Shown piece after piece: positions 15,376 to 23,435 of a DNA stretch of 42,749 nt (position 1 is the first letter of the stretch; each line of letters opens with the position of its first letter). This stretch comes from a virus. Location of the stretch: positions 1 to 42,749 of the IMG/VR virus record IMGVR_UViG_3300033151_001073; one strand, written 5' to 3'. The position numbers were made by a program, and so were the translations under genes. The notes under the pieces are model-generated. The model was not told where the DNA came from. It made no database searches and saw nothing but the letters and a program-made list of their open reading frames with translations.

Positions 15376-16374
15376 ATGCCTGCACCGACGTCTGACACCG
15401 CCATTCAGCGCCCCGATTTGGGCGTGCTTGTTTATGAGTATATGGATCAAGGGCCCACCATGGGTTTTATCGGCCTTGATGTGATGCCGTTGTTTCCCAC
15501 TGCCGAGCAATCAGCCCAATTTTCGGTGATGCCCCAGGAAGCGCTTTTGAAAATCATGGACACCAAACGGGCCATGCGGGGCAGTTACAACCGGAGCGAT
15601 TATGAGTTTGAAGAGGGGTTTTACGCCACGTCTGAAAATGGATGGGAGGAACCCGTTGACGACCGTGAGCGCAAACTTTATCAGAACAAATTTGATGCGG
15701 ATGTGGTTGCGAGCAAGCGGGCCACCAATCACATTCTCCGTGGGCAGGAAAAAAGGGTGGCGGATAAGGTTTTTAACGCCACCAATTTTACCGCCCATGC
15801 CGTGACCCATGAGTGGGACGATGCAAGCAATGCCGTTCCGCTGGATGATATGGAGACCGGGAAACTCGCGGTTCGTTCTGCCTGCGGAATCATTCCGAAT
15901 ACGATGATTGTCTCTTATTCGACGTTTCTGAATCTCCGGCGGAATGCCCAGCTCATTGCACAATTCGGTCAGAATTTTTCGGGTCAGGATGCCAATCGGA
16001 TGACCGTGTCTCAATTGGCGGCGTTGTTGGACATTGAGAAACTGCTGGTGGGTGGCGCTATTTATGACAGCGCCAAAAAAGGGCAGTCGGCAAGCATCGC
16101 GGATCTGTGGAGTAATGAGTACGCCATGCTGACCGTCACCAGCGACAACCCGGATTTGTCCGAGCCCTGTATCGGCCGGACATTTTTGTGGACGGAGGAA
16201 TCTCCCGGAAATGTTGTTACCGAGCAATACCGGGATGAAGGCCGCCGGTCCGATATTTTCCGGGTGCGGCACGATACGTCCGAGACGTTTGTTCAGTCGT
16301 TTGATGAAGACGGCGTGGCCAAGAGCACGATTTACAAAAGCGTGTCGTATCTGTTCAGCAACATTACTACCTAG
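15376..16374 (+). CDS. Major capsid protein (gpE-like, HK97 fold)
   Basis: A 332-residue shell subunit. Size and position after protease/scaffold and decoration genes fit the major capsid of the lambda-like gpE group. It contains FIGLDVMPLFPT, then an N-terminal arm, YEFEEGFY, a long middle with LRRNAQLIAQFGQ, AALLDIEKLLVGGAIYDSA, and a C-terminal EESPGNVVTEQYRDEGRRSD typical of the family. The GGAGG at 15363-15367 lies eight bases upstream of the ATG. A GTAGGGA-type palindrome starts at its stop codon. Confidence 0.93.
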   Translation: MPAPTSDTAIQRPDLGVLVYEYMDQGPTMGFIGLDVMPLFPTAEQSAQFSVMPQEALLKIMDTKRAMRGSYNRSDYEFEEGFYATSENGWEEPVDDRERKLYQNKFDADVVASKRATNHILRGQEKRVADKVFNATNFTAHAVTHEWDDASNAVPLDDMETGKLAVRSACGIIPNTMIVSYSTFLNLRRNAQLIAQFGQNFSGQDANRMTVSQLAALLDIEKLLVGGAIYDSAKKGQSASIADLWSNEYAMLTVTSDNPDLSEPCIGRTFLWTEESPGNVVTEQYRDEGRRSDIFRVRHDTSETFVQSFDEDGVAKSTIYKSVSYLFSNITT

Positions 16375-16401
16375 TAGGGACACGATGCATCGTGCCCCTA
16401 C
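16374..16401 (+). repeat. GTAGGGGC-type palindrome 1
   Basis: GTAGGGA CACGATGCATCGTG CCCCTAC: a 28-base palindrome with one mismatch in the outer arms and a perfect 14-base centre. It starts on the last base of the capsid stop codon and ends 17 bases before the next start, so it occupies the whole junction. It resembles other such palindromes at 19146, 19852 and 22590. Confidence 0.85.
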
Positions 16402-16417
16402 GGGCCGGGAATCCGCC

Positions 16418-16726
16418 ATGACCGACATATGGGACGAAATTGCCGAGGACCTGACGAACGATTCGGATTTGACCGTTGCCGCCGTTTTCACCCCGGCGGT
16501 CGGGGACCCGGTCTCGCTGAATGTTGATGTGTCGACCGGGACCGACTTTCAGCCCGGTGGCCTGGATGTCCAGGCCTGGGGGACTGAGACCACCCTTGAG
16601 TATCTTTTGTCCGATATTGGCCGGGAGGTGAACAAGGGGGAAACCTTCACCGTGGGCGGAACGGTTTACACGGTGCAGGACGTGGAGCGAAACGATGGGC
16701 TTTTTGTGATGGTGAATGTGAAATGA
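16418..16726 (+). CDS. Head-tail joining protein, gpFII-like
   Basis: A 102-residue protein at the FII position after the capsid gene. Its C-terminal half (FTVGGTVYTVQDVERNDGLF) matches the short beta-barrel of lambda gpFII-like stoppers, which plug the connector and accept the tail. The ATG at 16418 has only a weak site upstream (GGGAATCC), because the palindrome fills the junction; translation may rely on coupling. Its stop overlaps the next start (ATGA). Confidence 0.75.
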   Translation: MTDIWDEIAEDLTNDSDLTVAAVFTPAVGDPVSLNVDVSTGTDFQPGGLDVQAWGTETTLEYLLSDIGREVNKGETFTVGGTVYTVQDVERNDGLFVMVNVK

Positions 16727-17391
16727 CGGCGCTGAGCATCAAATTGGATCCCATGGACATTGCCAAGGTTAAATTGATTCTGGGCGCTTTCGAAAATGCC
16801 GGGGATACGGTCATCAAGCAGGCTGTCAACAAGACTTTGACCGGGGTGCGCACGGATGTCACCAATGAGGTGGCCAAGGTGATCACCCCCACAAAAACGA
16901 AAATCCGGGCCACCGTCACCGTTAACAAAATGACTGCCGGAGACGGGAACGCTTTTGTTAAATGTGTTGGCGGACCTCTCAATTTGATCAATTTTAAGGC
17001 GCGGCAAACCAAAAATGGCGTGACGGTCCAGGTGAAAAAATCTGCCGGGCGGAAGTTGGTCAAACACGCCTACATCACCACTATGAAAAATGGCAACAAA
17101 CTGGTGATGATGCGGCAATATGACGGGCCGCGAAAATCGTTGAGAAAAAGCGGCGGTTCATGGGGAGCGGCGGGGCGTTCCGGTGGGCAATCATTTAACG
17201 AGGGCGGTTATGGGTGGTATGCAAAATTACCGAAAAAATACCGGTTTCCGGCCAAATCCCTCATGTCCCTGTCCATCCCCGACGTTATGGGGCATACGCC
17301 CACCATGAACGAGATTTTAAGGCTAGCTGACATCCGCCTCAAGAAAAACCTGAATGCCCGTCTAAACTACGAACTGAGTAAACTAAAATAA
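16723..17391 (+). CDS. Minor tail protein, gpZ-like
   Basis: A 222-residue basic protein in the Z position. It has the Z family's pattern: an N-terminal helix with ENAGDTVIKQAVNKTLTGV, KVITPTKTKIRATVTV, LINFKARQTKNGV, a glycine/serine segment (GGSWGAAGRSGG) and a C-terminal helix (LRLADIRLKKNLNARL). Z acts in forming the tail terminus that joins the head. It overlaps the previous gene and shares one base with the next start (TAATG). Confidence 0.82.
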   Translation: MTALSIKLDPMDIAKVKLILGAFENAGDTVIKQAVNKTLTGVRTDVTNEVAKVITPTKTKIRATVTVNKMTAGDGNAFVKCVGGPLNLINFKARQTKNGVTVQVKKSAGRKLVKHAYITTMKNGNKLVMMRQYDGPRKSLRKSGGSWGAAGRSGGQSFNEGGYGWYAKLPKKYRFPAKSLMSLSIPDVMGHTPTMNEILRLADIRLKKNLNARLNYELSKLK

Positions 17392-18107
17392 TGGAAACCA
17401 TCCGCGAACAAATCATCCTCGCCGTCATGAGCAAGCTGGAAATTATCCGCACCGCCACCGGGTACAACACCGACATCGGCGCGAACGTCCAGCGGGCCAT
17501 GAAAAAGCTGGATGGTGATGAAATCCCCGCCTGCGTGGTCTGGCCGAAAAGCGAGGAATCCGGGCGCCAGTATGGATCCGGAATCCATGTGATGCCGATC
17601 CGTGTGGAAGGGCTGGTGCTTCACGTCACGTCCAATCCGTCGGTGGTTTCCGAGCTGATGCTGGGAGATTTGATCGAAGCCATGGTGGGGATCGTGTGGA
17701 CCCTGGGATTTACTTCAGGGGGAATTTACGAAATTGAAGTCGGGGGCACCATTACGGGTGCCACGAGCGCGGCCACGGCCCATGTGGCCGGAGTTAGCCT
17801 TTCATCCGGATCGTGGGCCGGGGGCGATGCCGTCGGAACCCTGACATTACGGCGCGTGATCGGGACGTTTCAAGCGGAAAATCTGGATGTGGGGGCCAAC
17901 GCAAACGTGGCCGCCATTGCCGGAGAACCCTCGGGAACCGACCCGCTGGACAGCACCACCGGCGGTCTGGCGGATTCCATGGAATACGCCGGTGGCGGGA
18001 TTGACGAATACCCGAAAGGGGCCGATCAGGCCACGGGCGTTATCACAAATTGGAACATTAAATATCGGACCCTTAACGGCGATCCGTATCATCAATCAGG
18101 AGGATAA
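17391..18107 (+). CDS. Tail terminator, gpU-like with inserted beta domain
   Basis: A 238-residue protein at the U position, which caps the tail tube and fixes its length. The first 105 residues (REQIILAVMSKLEIIR, ACVVWPKSEE, VEGLVLHVTSN, LGDLIEAMVGIVW) and the last 20 (NWNIKYRTLNGDPY) form the usual U fold. Between them lies an insert of about 80 residues (GGTITGATSAATAHVAG, DAVGTLTLRRVIGTF) with the GATS-type repeats of tail fibre proteins. Typical gpU is about 130 residues, so the insert is clear. Confidence 0.78.
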   Translation: METIREQIILAVMSKLEIIRTATGYNTDIGANVQRAMKKLDGDEIPACVVWPKSEESGRQYGSGIHVMPIRVEGLVLHVTSNPSVVSELMLGDLIEAMVGIVWTLGFTSGGIYEIEVGGTITGATSAATAHVAGVSLSSGSWAGGDAVGTLTLRRVIGTFQAENLDVGANANVAAIAGEPSGTDPLDSTTGGLADSMEYAGGGIDEYPKGADQATGVITNWNIKYRTLNGDPYHQSGG

Positions 18108-18111
18108 AACC

Positions 18112-19137
18112 ATGCCAACATCTGAAAATGCAAAACTAATGTATGAAGCCGGGCAGGATTTCACCGATTTTACAACGCTGTCCGATGACGGCGACCATAA
18201 ACAGTTTAACAGCGATGTCAATTTTTGGTCCATGAAAAGCGGCAAAGAGCCGGAAGTGTACCCCAATGGTCTGGTCAGTGGATGTGAGATTACCCCGGCG
18301 GCCAGCGGCACCAACAATCTGGTGGATATTGCAGCAGGATATGCCTACATCGCCGGGGTGTTGATGGCCATTTCGGCGGCCGCGGATGAGACCATTGCCC
18401 GTCCCGCCGGGAGTGGAGATGATTGTAAAATCAACTCCGTGACCATCAATGTTTCCGGGGCCATTGCCATTGTGGCCGGTGCGGATCATACGGATCTGGC
18501 CACCACACGCGGTGCGGACGGTGGACCGGAGTGGATCCCCACCACCTCCATCGAAATCGGCCAGGTGAAATACACCTCCGATACCGCCGGGGCGGTGCTG
18601 GCTTCTGAGATTTATCAGGTGCCAAATACGCATTGCGAATTTTCCACCTATCCGGTGTTTAACAAATACCCCATCCGGGTGGAAAACCAGGTGGTGGATT
18701 ATGCGGGGATCACGTTCAATTCCGCCCTACCCCTGATTCATTCCGATGATGCCGGCGCCACCACGGCCGGAAAGTTGGTCTATGCGAAATTCTATGAGCC
18801 GCAGATGGCCGAGGCGGCCGATTCGGAAAATTTCGTACCGCCAAAAAATTCCCATTCAGTCAGTTCCAAGCAGGTGTACGGCCGCACCATCGGGTCGAGT
18901 TCGTCCAGCCTGGGACAAGGGGGGTTTACCAAATATTCCGCTGATGGCATTACCGACAACCTACTGAAACTGGAGGATGAGATCCTCCTGTTCAAATTTT
19001 TCCAGCACACATTAAAATCGCCTTACATCGTTTGCCAGGGGAAGCTGGGGATCGCCTATTCGTTCCCGGCGGGCGACAGCATTTCCAACGGCTGCACCAT
19101 TTCGGCAGATCTGAAGGGCGAAAACGTCGCCAGTTAA
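18112..19137 (+). CDS. Major tail (tube) protein, gpV-like
   Basis: A 341-residue protein at the V position; it polymerises into the tail tube. AGGAGG lies before the ATG at 18112. The sequence is beta-rich (YPNGLVSGCEITPA, AGYAYIAGVLMAISAAAD, ATYSTYP-like STYPVFNKYPIRVENQV) with no transmembrane part. The length is larger than lambda gpV (246), so it may carry an additional Ig-like domain. The assignment is by order and composition. Confidence 0.75.
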   Translation: MPTSENAKLMYEAGQDFTDFTTLSDDGDHKQFNSDVNFWSMKSGKEPEVYPNGLVSGCEITPAASGTNNLVDIAAGYAYIAGVLMAISAAADETIARPAGSGDDCKINSVTINVSGAIAIVAGADHTDLATTRGADGGPEWIPTTSIEIGQVKYTSDTAGAVLASEIYQVPNTHCEFSTYPVFNKYPIRVENQVVDYAGITFNSALPLIHSDDAGATTAGKLVYAKFYEPQMAEAADSENFVPPKNSHSVSSKQVYGRTIGSSSSSLGQGGFTKYSADGITDNLLKLEDEILLFKFFQHTLKSPYIVCQGKLGIAYSFPAGDSISNGCTISADLKGENVAS

Positions 19138-19145
19138 CCCCCGTA

Positions 19146-19244
19146 GGGGCGACCCCCCGTGGCCGCCCAATTTCAGGAGGGGCGACCCCCCGTGGCCGCC
19201 CAATTTCAGGAGGGGCGACCCCCCGTGGCCGCCCAATATATCAG
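19146..19244 (+). repeat. Three tandem 33-bp palindrome-bearing repeats
   Basis: GGGGCGACCCCCCGTGG followed by CCGCCCAATTTCAGGA recurs at 19146, 19179 and 19212 with a period of exactly 33 bases; the third copy diverges after CCCAAT. Each contains an imperfect palindrome (GGGGCGACC / GGCCGCCC) and ends AGGAGGGG, a ribosome-binding-site-like run. The cluster lies between the major tail gene and the chaperone gene. Confidence 0.9.
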
Positions 19245-19253
19245 GAGAATGGT

Positions 19254-19718
19254 ATGTTTGACATCAAGAAATTCATGTCCACGAAGTTTTCCCCCCGCGA
19301 AGAAGATGTCCCGGTGCCTGACCTGAAGGATTTTTTTGATCCGGATCAAAAACCGGTGTGGCGGGTGCGCGGGATCACCGGCCAGGAATTGGGGGTAGCC
19401 AATGAAACCGTGGAGCGGAACCGGCGCGGCCTGGTGGAAGTGGTGCAAAAGATGGTGGCCAGCCTGTCGGTGAAGGATGCCGAAAAGGTGGCTGCCATGG
19501 TCCATGACCCGACGCGCGTGACGGATGAGTTGGCCAAACGGATGGAGATGCTGGTGATCGGTTCGGTTTCGCCCGAGGCTGATATGGATCTGGCGATTAA
19601 ACTCTGCAAGGTCCGGCCCATTGAATTTTTTGAAATCACCGGCGTTATCAACCGGCTCACCGGACAGGGGCAGGAAGCAAAAAAAAAGCCCAAATCCTCT
19701 GGGAAGACGGTGACGTAA
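19254..19718 (+). CDS. Tail assembly chaperone, gpG-like
   Basis: A 154-residue protein at the G position. TCAGGAG lies five bases before the ATG at 19254. It contains RVRGITGQELGVANETVERN, VGSVSPEADMDLAIKLCK-type helices and a lysine-rich C-terminus (QEAKKKPKSSG). The run GCAAAAAAAAAGCCC at its 3' end is a slippery site, giving a longer G-T product. G-type chaperones coat the tape measure during tail building. Confidence 0.85.
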   Translation: MFDIKKFMSTKFSPREEDVPVPDLKDFFDPDQKPVWRVRGITGQELGVANETVERNRRGLVEVVQKMVASLSVKDAEKVAAMVHDPTRVTDELAKRMEMLVIGSVSPEADMDLAIKLCKVRPIEFFEITGVINRLTGQGQEAKKKPKSSGKTVT

Positions 19719-19852
19719 GGGCCTCCCTGGCCTTGTGCCATGTCAAACATGATTTTCTTTACAAGGTCCGCCCGGACCTGATGCCCTACGGATTTTTGAG
19801 CGACGTGGAACTGCATTTGTGGGCAAAATATCTGGATAGCATCAACCCGTAG
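19254..19852 (+). CDS. Tail assembly chaperone GT fusion made by -1 frameshift
   Basis: In zero frame the mRNA reads GCA AAA AAA AAG CCC; the heptamer A-AAA-AAG (19682-19688) is the canonical -1 slip site. After slipping, reading continues 54 codons as AQILWEDGDVRASLALCHV, then DFLYKVRPDLMPYGFLSDVE, ending TAG at 19850-19852. This gives a fused protein of about 199 residues, the G-T product of long-tailed phages. The stop codon lies within the palindrome CCGTAGGGGCGACC. Confidence 0.85.
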
Positions 19853-19884
19853 GGGCGACCCCCCGTGGTCGCCCAATTTCAGGA
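19852..19884 (+). repeat. GTAGGGGC-type palindrome unit 5
   Basis: GGGGCGACCCCCCGTGG followed by TCGCCCAATTTCAGGA matches the 19146-19244 units except for one base. It begins at the stop of the GT product and ends with the AGGAG used by the tape-measure start at 19892. Confidence 0.9.
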
Positions 19885-19891
19885 GCAATCC

Positions 19892-22585
19892 ATGGCCGAT
19901 CTGGAAAAAACAGTATCCATCATATTTTCAGGTGTGGATAAAACCGGCGCCGTATTCGCCGGCATCACCAAAAATATCGACCAGTTCGCCGGAAAAGTCG
20001 GGGATGTCACCCAACCCCTGGCGGATGTGGCGGCCGGGGTGCTCAAGACCGAGGGGGCGCTGGCCGCGCTTGCCGCCGGGGGGTTGGCCTACGCCTACGC
20101 CAAAAGCATCGAATTTGAAGGGGCCGTCATCGATCTCCAAAAGGTGCTGGGAGATGAGGCGGGCGGCCTGGATGCGGCCAAAGACGCCGCCCTTGCCCTA
20201 TCCAATCAATACGGCGTTTCCGCCACGGAAGTGCTCCAGTCCACCGCCAATTTTAAGCAGGCGGGATTTGATATTGAGGAATCCATACAGCTGACCAAGA
20301 ACGCCCTGGATCTCAAAATTGCGGGAGATGTGGAGGCGGCTCAATCCAGTGAAATTTTGATTGCCGCTCTGAAGGGATTCGATGCGCCGGCATCCGAGGC
20401 GGCCCGGTTGATCGATATTTTAAACGGTGTGTCCAACGAATATGCCACTGACGTGGGTGAGCTGGCCACCGGCATAGCCAAACTTTCCCCCATCGCCAAA
20501 ACCATGGGGTTTACATTTGAGCAAACCGCCGGTCTTGTGACCCCCATTATTGAAATTTTCCGCTCCGGGGATGAGGCGGCCACCGCGTTGAAAACCGGTC
20601 TGCTGAAATTGGTGGATGATTCCAAGCCAATCGAGGAAGCCTTGAAATCCATCGGGGTGGCCCAAAAAGATGCCAATGGCAATTTGCGGTCCGGAAAAGA
20701 CATCATTCTTGACGTGTCGGTGGCGTTCCAATCCCTGGACCAAACGCAAAAGCTGGCGGTGGCGTCTCAATTGGTGGGGATCAACCAGGCCGCCCGCATG
20801 GTCACGGTGTTTGACAACCTTAACAAAACCACCGCCATTACCCAGACCGCCCTCCAGTCCACCGGATCCGCGTCGGAGGAAGTCGCCCTCCGCCTGGCCT
20901 CCGGAGAAGTGGCCGTTGATCGTTTTAAAGTTGGATTTGAAAACATGGCGATAGCGGTGGGGACAAAATTCCAGGCCGCGGCCACCAACGCCATTTCCGG
21001 CGCCACGGATATTGAAAATACATTTCAGGAACTGGTTTCGTCCGGCGTTTTCGATGACCTGCTGAACGAGGTATCCGGCATGAGCGATGAAATGGCGGAG
21101 CTGTTTACGGGGATCGCCGAGGCCATGCCCGAAGCCATGGAAAATGTGGATTGGTCCGGGTTTACCGCATCGCTCCAGGGCGTGGTGGATGCGGTGGGGA
21201 ATCTCTTCGGCGCCATGTTCGGCGATGTGGATTTGACCACGCCGGAAGGGCTGGCAGAAGCGTTCCAGAAAATCGTTGACGCGGGCACGGCGTTGAACAA
21301 TGTGGTTACGGGATTGCTCGGGGCCTGGGAGCCGTTTTTCCGGAGTTTGAGCGATGGGATTGACAAATTTAGCAAAGGGGGCCCGAAAGTGCAGGAGTTT
21401 GTAGGCAAACTTCTGGGTTTTGGCCAGGCCATCAATACAGTTGCCGGTCTGGTGGGACCCCTCGCGGGCAGCCTGACCAGTCTGACAAATATTTTTATTG
21501 GCCTGGCGGGGATCAAGGCAGGGAAAGCCCTGCTCGGATTTGCGGGCAATGCCACCACCACCGCGGCGGCGGTAAAAGGGTTGCCGGTTGCTCTGAACGC
21601 CGTGATCGGTTCCACCGCCGGAAAGGCGGGCATGATGGGACTGGCGGCGGCGGTCGGGTGGGCCGCGGGAACTATCATTAACACCCATGTGCCGGCAGTG
21701 GGGCAGGCGGCGCAATCGCTATTGGGATGGAGTGATAAACTCCTCAATTGGACCGGGACCCAGAAGGGGGCCAACCAGACATTGAAGGATAACCAGGCGT
21801 TTTTGGCCGCCCAGGCCCAGGCGTTGGAACGGGTCACCTACACGTTGTCGGAGCTGGAAGAGGAGATTGACGGATCAGGCCTGGTGATCAAACCGGTGTT
21901 GGACATGGAGGATCTTGAGCGGGAACTGATGAATCAAGATTGGTCTGATTTCAATATCGCGCCGCTTTCCATCCCTGTTGAAACCGACTTTGATTCCATC
22001 CAATCCGATTGGGACGCCATCACCGATGAGTTGGAGGAATCGGATATTAAGTTACCCGTTGACGCCGATAATAGATCCATCGCCGCCACGAAAAAGAAAA
22101 TCAAAAAGGCGTTCTCCAAAGCGTCCATGGGGCCCATCAACCTCCCGATCGAGTTCGGTGGGGAAGGCGGGTCCGGCATGGGCGGGATTGCGGACAAGTT
22201 TAAAGATGCGTTTAAGCAGACCGAGCCGATTCCCATCGATGATTTGGTGGATATGAGCGGTATTGCCGAATTGTTGGATGCGATCAAGGGCATGGATGAC
22301 CCGATAGATAAAAACAGAATGAAAGATGCCGCCATGAAAATTATGGAATCGCAACGTAAAATCATCGATGCGGAACGGGGAAACCTCAATGCCCGGACGG
22401 CCCTGGCGGAGCAGGAATGGCGGACCGCACAGATGACGAAAATGTCCGGAGAGCAGGAAAACGTCATTAAAATTGAGGCGGCCGGCCTGGAAGCGCATAT
22501 GGAGGCGTTTATGTGGCAGCTTCTGAAAATGATCCAGGTGCGGGCGAATAAATCCGGCGCTGAATTTCTGCTGGCGGCAACGTAA
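19892..22585 (+). CDS. Tape measure protein
   Basis: An 897-residue protein that sets tail length and is coated by the chaperones. The N-terminal TP901-type core holds GEATALKT-like motifs: VIDLQKVLGDEAGGLDAAKD, SNQYGVSATEVLQSTANFKQ, GFTFEQTAGLVTPIIEIFRS. The middle has hydrophobic helices (AGSLTSLTNIFIGLAGI, ATTTAAAVKGL) that are typical of the DNA-ejection part. The C-terminal part is charged and coiled. AGGAGCAATCC lies before the ATG at 19892. A tail of roughly 130 nm would follow from 1.5 angstrom per residue. Confidence 0.92.
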   Translation: MADLEKTVSIIFSGVDKTGAVFAGITKNIDQFAGKVGDVTQPLADVAAGVLKTEGALAALAAGGLAYAYAKSIEFEGAVIDLQKVLGDEAGGLDAAKDAALALSNQYGVSATEVLQSTANFKQAGFDIEESIQLTKNALDLKIAGDVEAAQSSEILIAALKGFDAPASEAARLIDILNGVSNEYATDVGELATGIAKLSPIAKTMGFTFEQTAGLVTPIIEIFRSGDEAATALKTGLLKLVDDSKPIEEALKSIGVAQKDANGNLRSGKDIILDVSVAFQSLDQTQKLAVASQLVGINQAARMVTVFDNLNKTTAITQTALQSTGSASEEVALRLASGEVAVDRFKVGFENMAIAVGTKFQAAATNAISGATDIENTFQELVSSGVFDDLLNEVSGMSDEMAELFTGIAEAMPEAMENVDWSGFTASLQGVVDAVGNLFGAMFGDVDLTTPEGLAEAFQKIVDAGTALNNVVTGLLGAWEPFFRSLSDGIDKFSKGGPKVQEFVGKLLGFGQAINTVAGLVGPLAGSLTSLTNIFIGLAGIKAGKALLGFAGNATTTAAAVKGLPVALNAVIGSTAGKAGMMGLAAAVGWAAGTIINTHVPAVGQAAQSLLGWSDKLLNWTGTQKGANQTLKDNQAFLAAQAQALERVTYTLSELEEEIDGSGLVIKPVLDMEDLERELMNQDWSDFNIAPLSIPVETDFDSIQSDWDAITDELEESDIKLPVDADNRSIAATKKKIKKAFSKASMGPINLPIEFGGEGGSGMGGIADKFKDAFKQTEPIPIDDLVDMSGIAELLDAIKGMDDPIDKNRMKDAAMKIMESQRKIIDAERGNLNARTALAEQEWRTAQMTKMSGEQENVIKIEAAGLEAHMEAFMWQLLKMIQVRANKSGAEFLLAAT

Positions 22586-22589
22586 AACC

Positions 22590-22648
22590 GTAGGGGCACG
22601 GTGCTCCGTGCCCTGATGGATAGGGGCACGGATGCATCGTGCCCCTAC
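22590..22648 (+). repeat. Paired GTAGGGGC-type palindromes
   Basis: GTAGGGGCACGGTGC TCCGTGCCC and TAGGGGCACGGATGC ATCGTGCCCCTAC lie side by side. They fill the junction between the tape measure gene and the next gene. The right one shares its ATGCATCGTGCCCCTAC core with palindrome 1 at 16374. Confidence 0.9.
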
Positions 22649-22658
22649 AGGGGACATC

Positions 22659-22991
22659 ATGATCAGCATATCGACCCGATCGGCAAGTGAATATTTCGTG
22701 GTCCTGGAGGAAAAACCGGACTCGGACCCCGAGCGGTATTCCCGGCGGAATTCCGTGCGTGCCACCCTGGATGGGGGTGGGGTGGGCCAGGACGCCGGGT
22801 ATTCGGACACGGACCGGGATATTAAATTCACCGCGGACATCACCGATGCGCAAAAGGCAATTTTGACGCACATGATCCAAACGTATGTGCTTTTCAACGT
22901 CTCCACCAAAGACGGTTTTTTCATTGGCCGGTTCAATCAGTTTCATCCGGGTAACGGAGAGGCATTTTTTCGGTTTTTGATCACGGAATAA
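22659..22991 (+). CDS. Hypothetical tail protein
   Basis: A 110-residue beta-rich protein (SEYFVVLEEKPD, DIKFTADITDAQ, YVLFNVSTKDGFFIGRFNQ). It follows the tape measure gene, the place of minor tail-tip proteins such as lambda M, but the sequence does not identify it as such. The ATG at 22659 is nine bases after the paired palindromes, with GGGGAC as a weak ribosome binding site. The tail-tip role is inferred from context. Confidence 0.65.
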   Translation: MISISTRSASEYFVVLEEKPDSDPERYSRRNSVRATLDGGGVGQDAGYSDTDRDIKFTADITDAQKAILTHMIQTYVLFNVSTKDGFFIGRFNQFHPGNGEAFFRFLITE

Positions 22992-23003
22992 AGGGGAAAT
23001 ATC

Positions 23004-23435
23004 ATGGCGGTTACAGCGGTATTGAGCAACCATTTTAAGTATCAGCAAAATGTCGGGAATATTGATTTTGATGCGGATGTTTTCAAGGTCATTTTAATGA
23101 ATACGGCATTTGCATTTGACAAAGACGCCCACGCAACCCTGGCCGATGTGACCGCGTCGCAAATTGCCGCCGGGAACGGGTACACCCAGAACGATAAAAC
23201 CCTGGCCGGGGTTGCGGTGGATGAGGACGATGTGAATGACCGGTCAAACGTGACGTGGGATGACGTTTCGTTCACCGCTTCTGGCGGGGCGTTCCCGGCT
23301 ATCGGCGCGTTCATCGTTTATAACGATACCACTGCTGATGACACGGTGATCGGGTGCATTGATTTCGGCGCGGATTACACGGTGGCGGATGGATTGAGTT
23401 TTCTCTTGAAGGACATTGAATTCAGGCTTTCATAA
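23004..23435 (+). CDS. Conserved phage structural protein (tail)
   Basis: A 143-residue beta-rich protein, with VTAVLSNHFKYQQN near the start and the sequence NVTWDDVSFTASGGAFPAIG near residue 75. This combination is common in phage tail-region proteins of unknown role. GGGGAAA precedes the ATG at 23004; the stop overlaps the next ATG (23435) by one base. It may be a tail-tip or fibre-adaptor component. Confidence 0.7.
   Translation: MAVTAVLSNHFKYQQNVGNIDFDADVFKVILMNTAFAFDKDAHATLADVTASQIAAGNGYTQNDKTLAGVAVDEDDVNDRSNVTWDDVSFTASGGAFPAIGAFIVYNDTTADDTVIGCIDFGADYTVADGLSFLLKDIEFRLS

Noticed and set aside
19146-19244. CRISPR array
   Set aside because: Repeats are directly adjacent with no spacers and there are no cas genes.
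20420-21715. Long open frame on the minus strand (431 codons)
   Set aside because: It is opposite the tape measure gene, has no ribosome binding site, and its composition (many His, Arg, Gly) is that of a reverse-strand shadow of GC-rich coding DNA.
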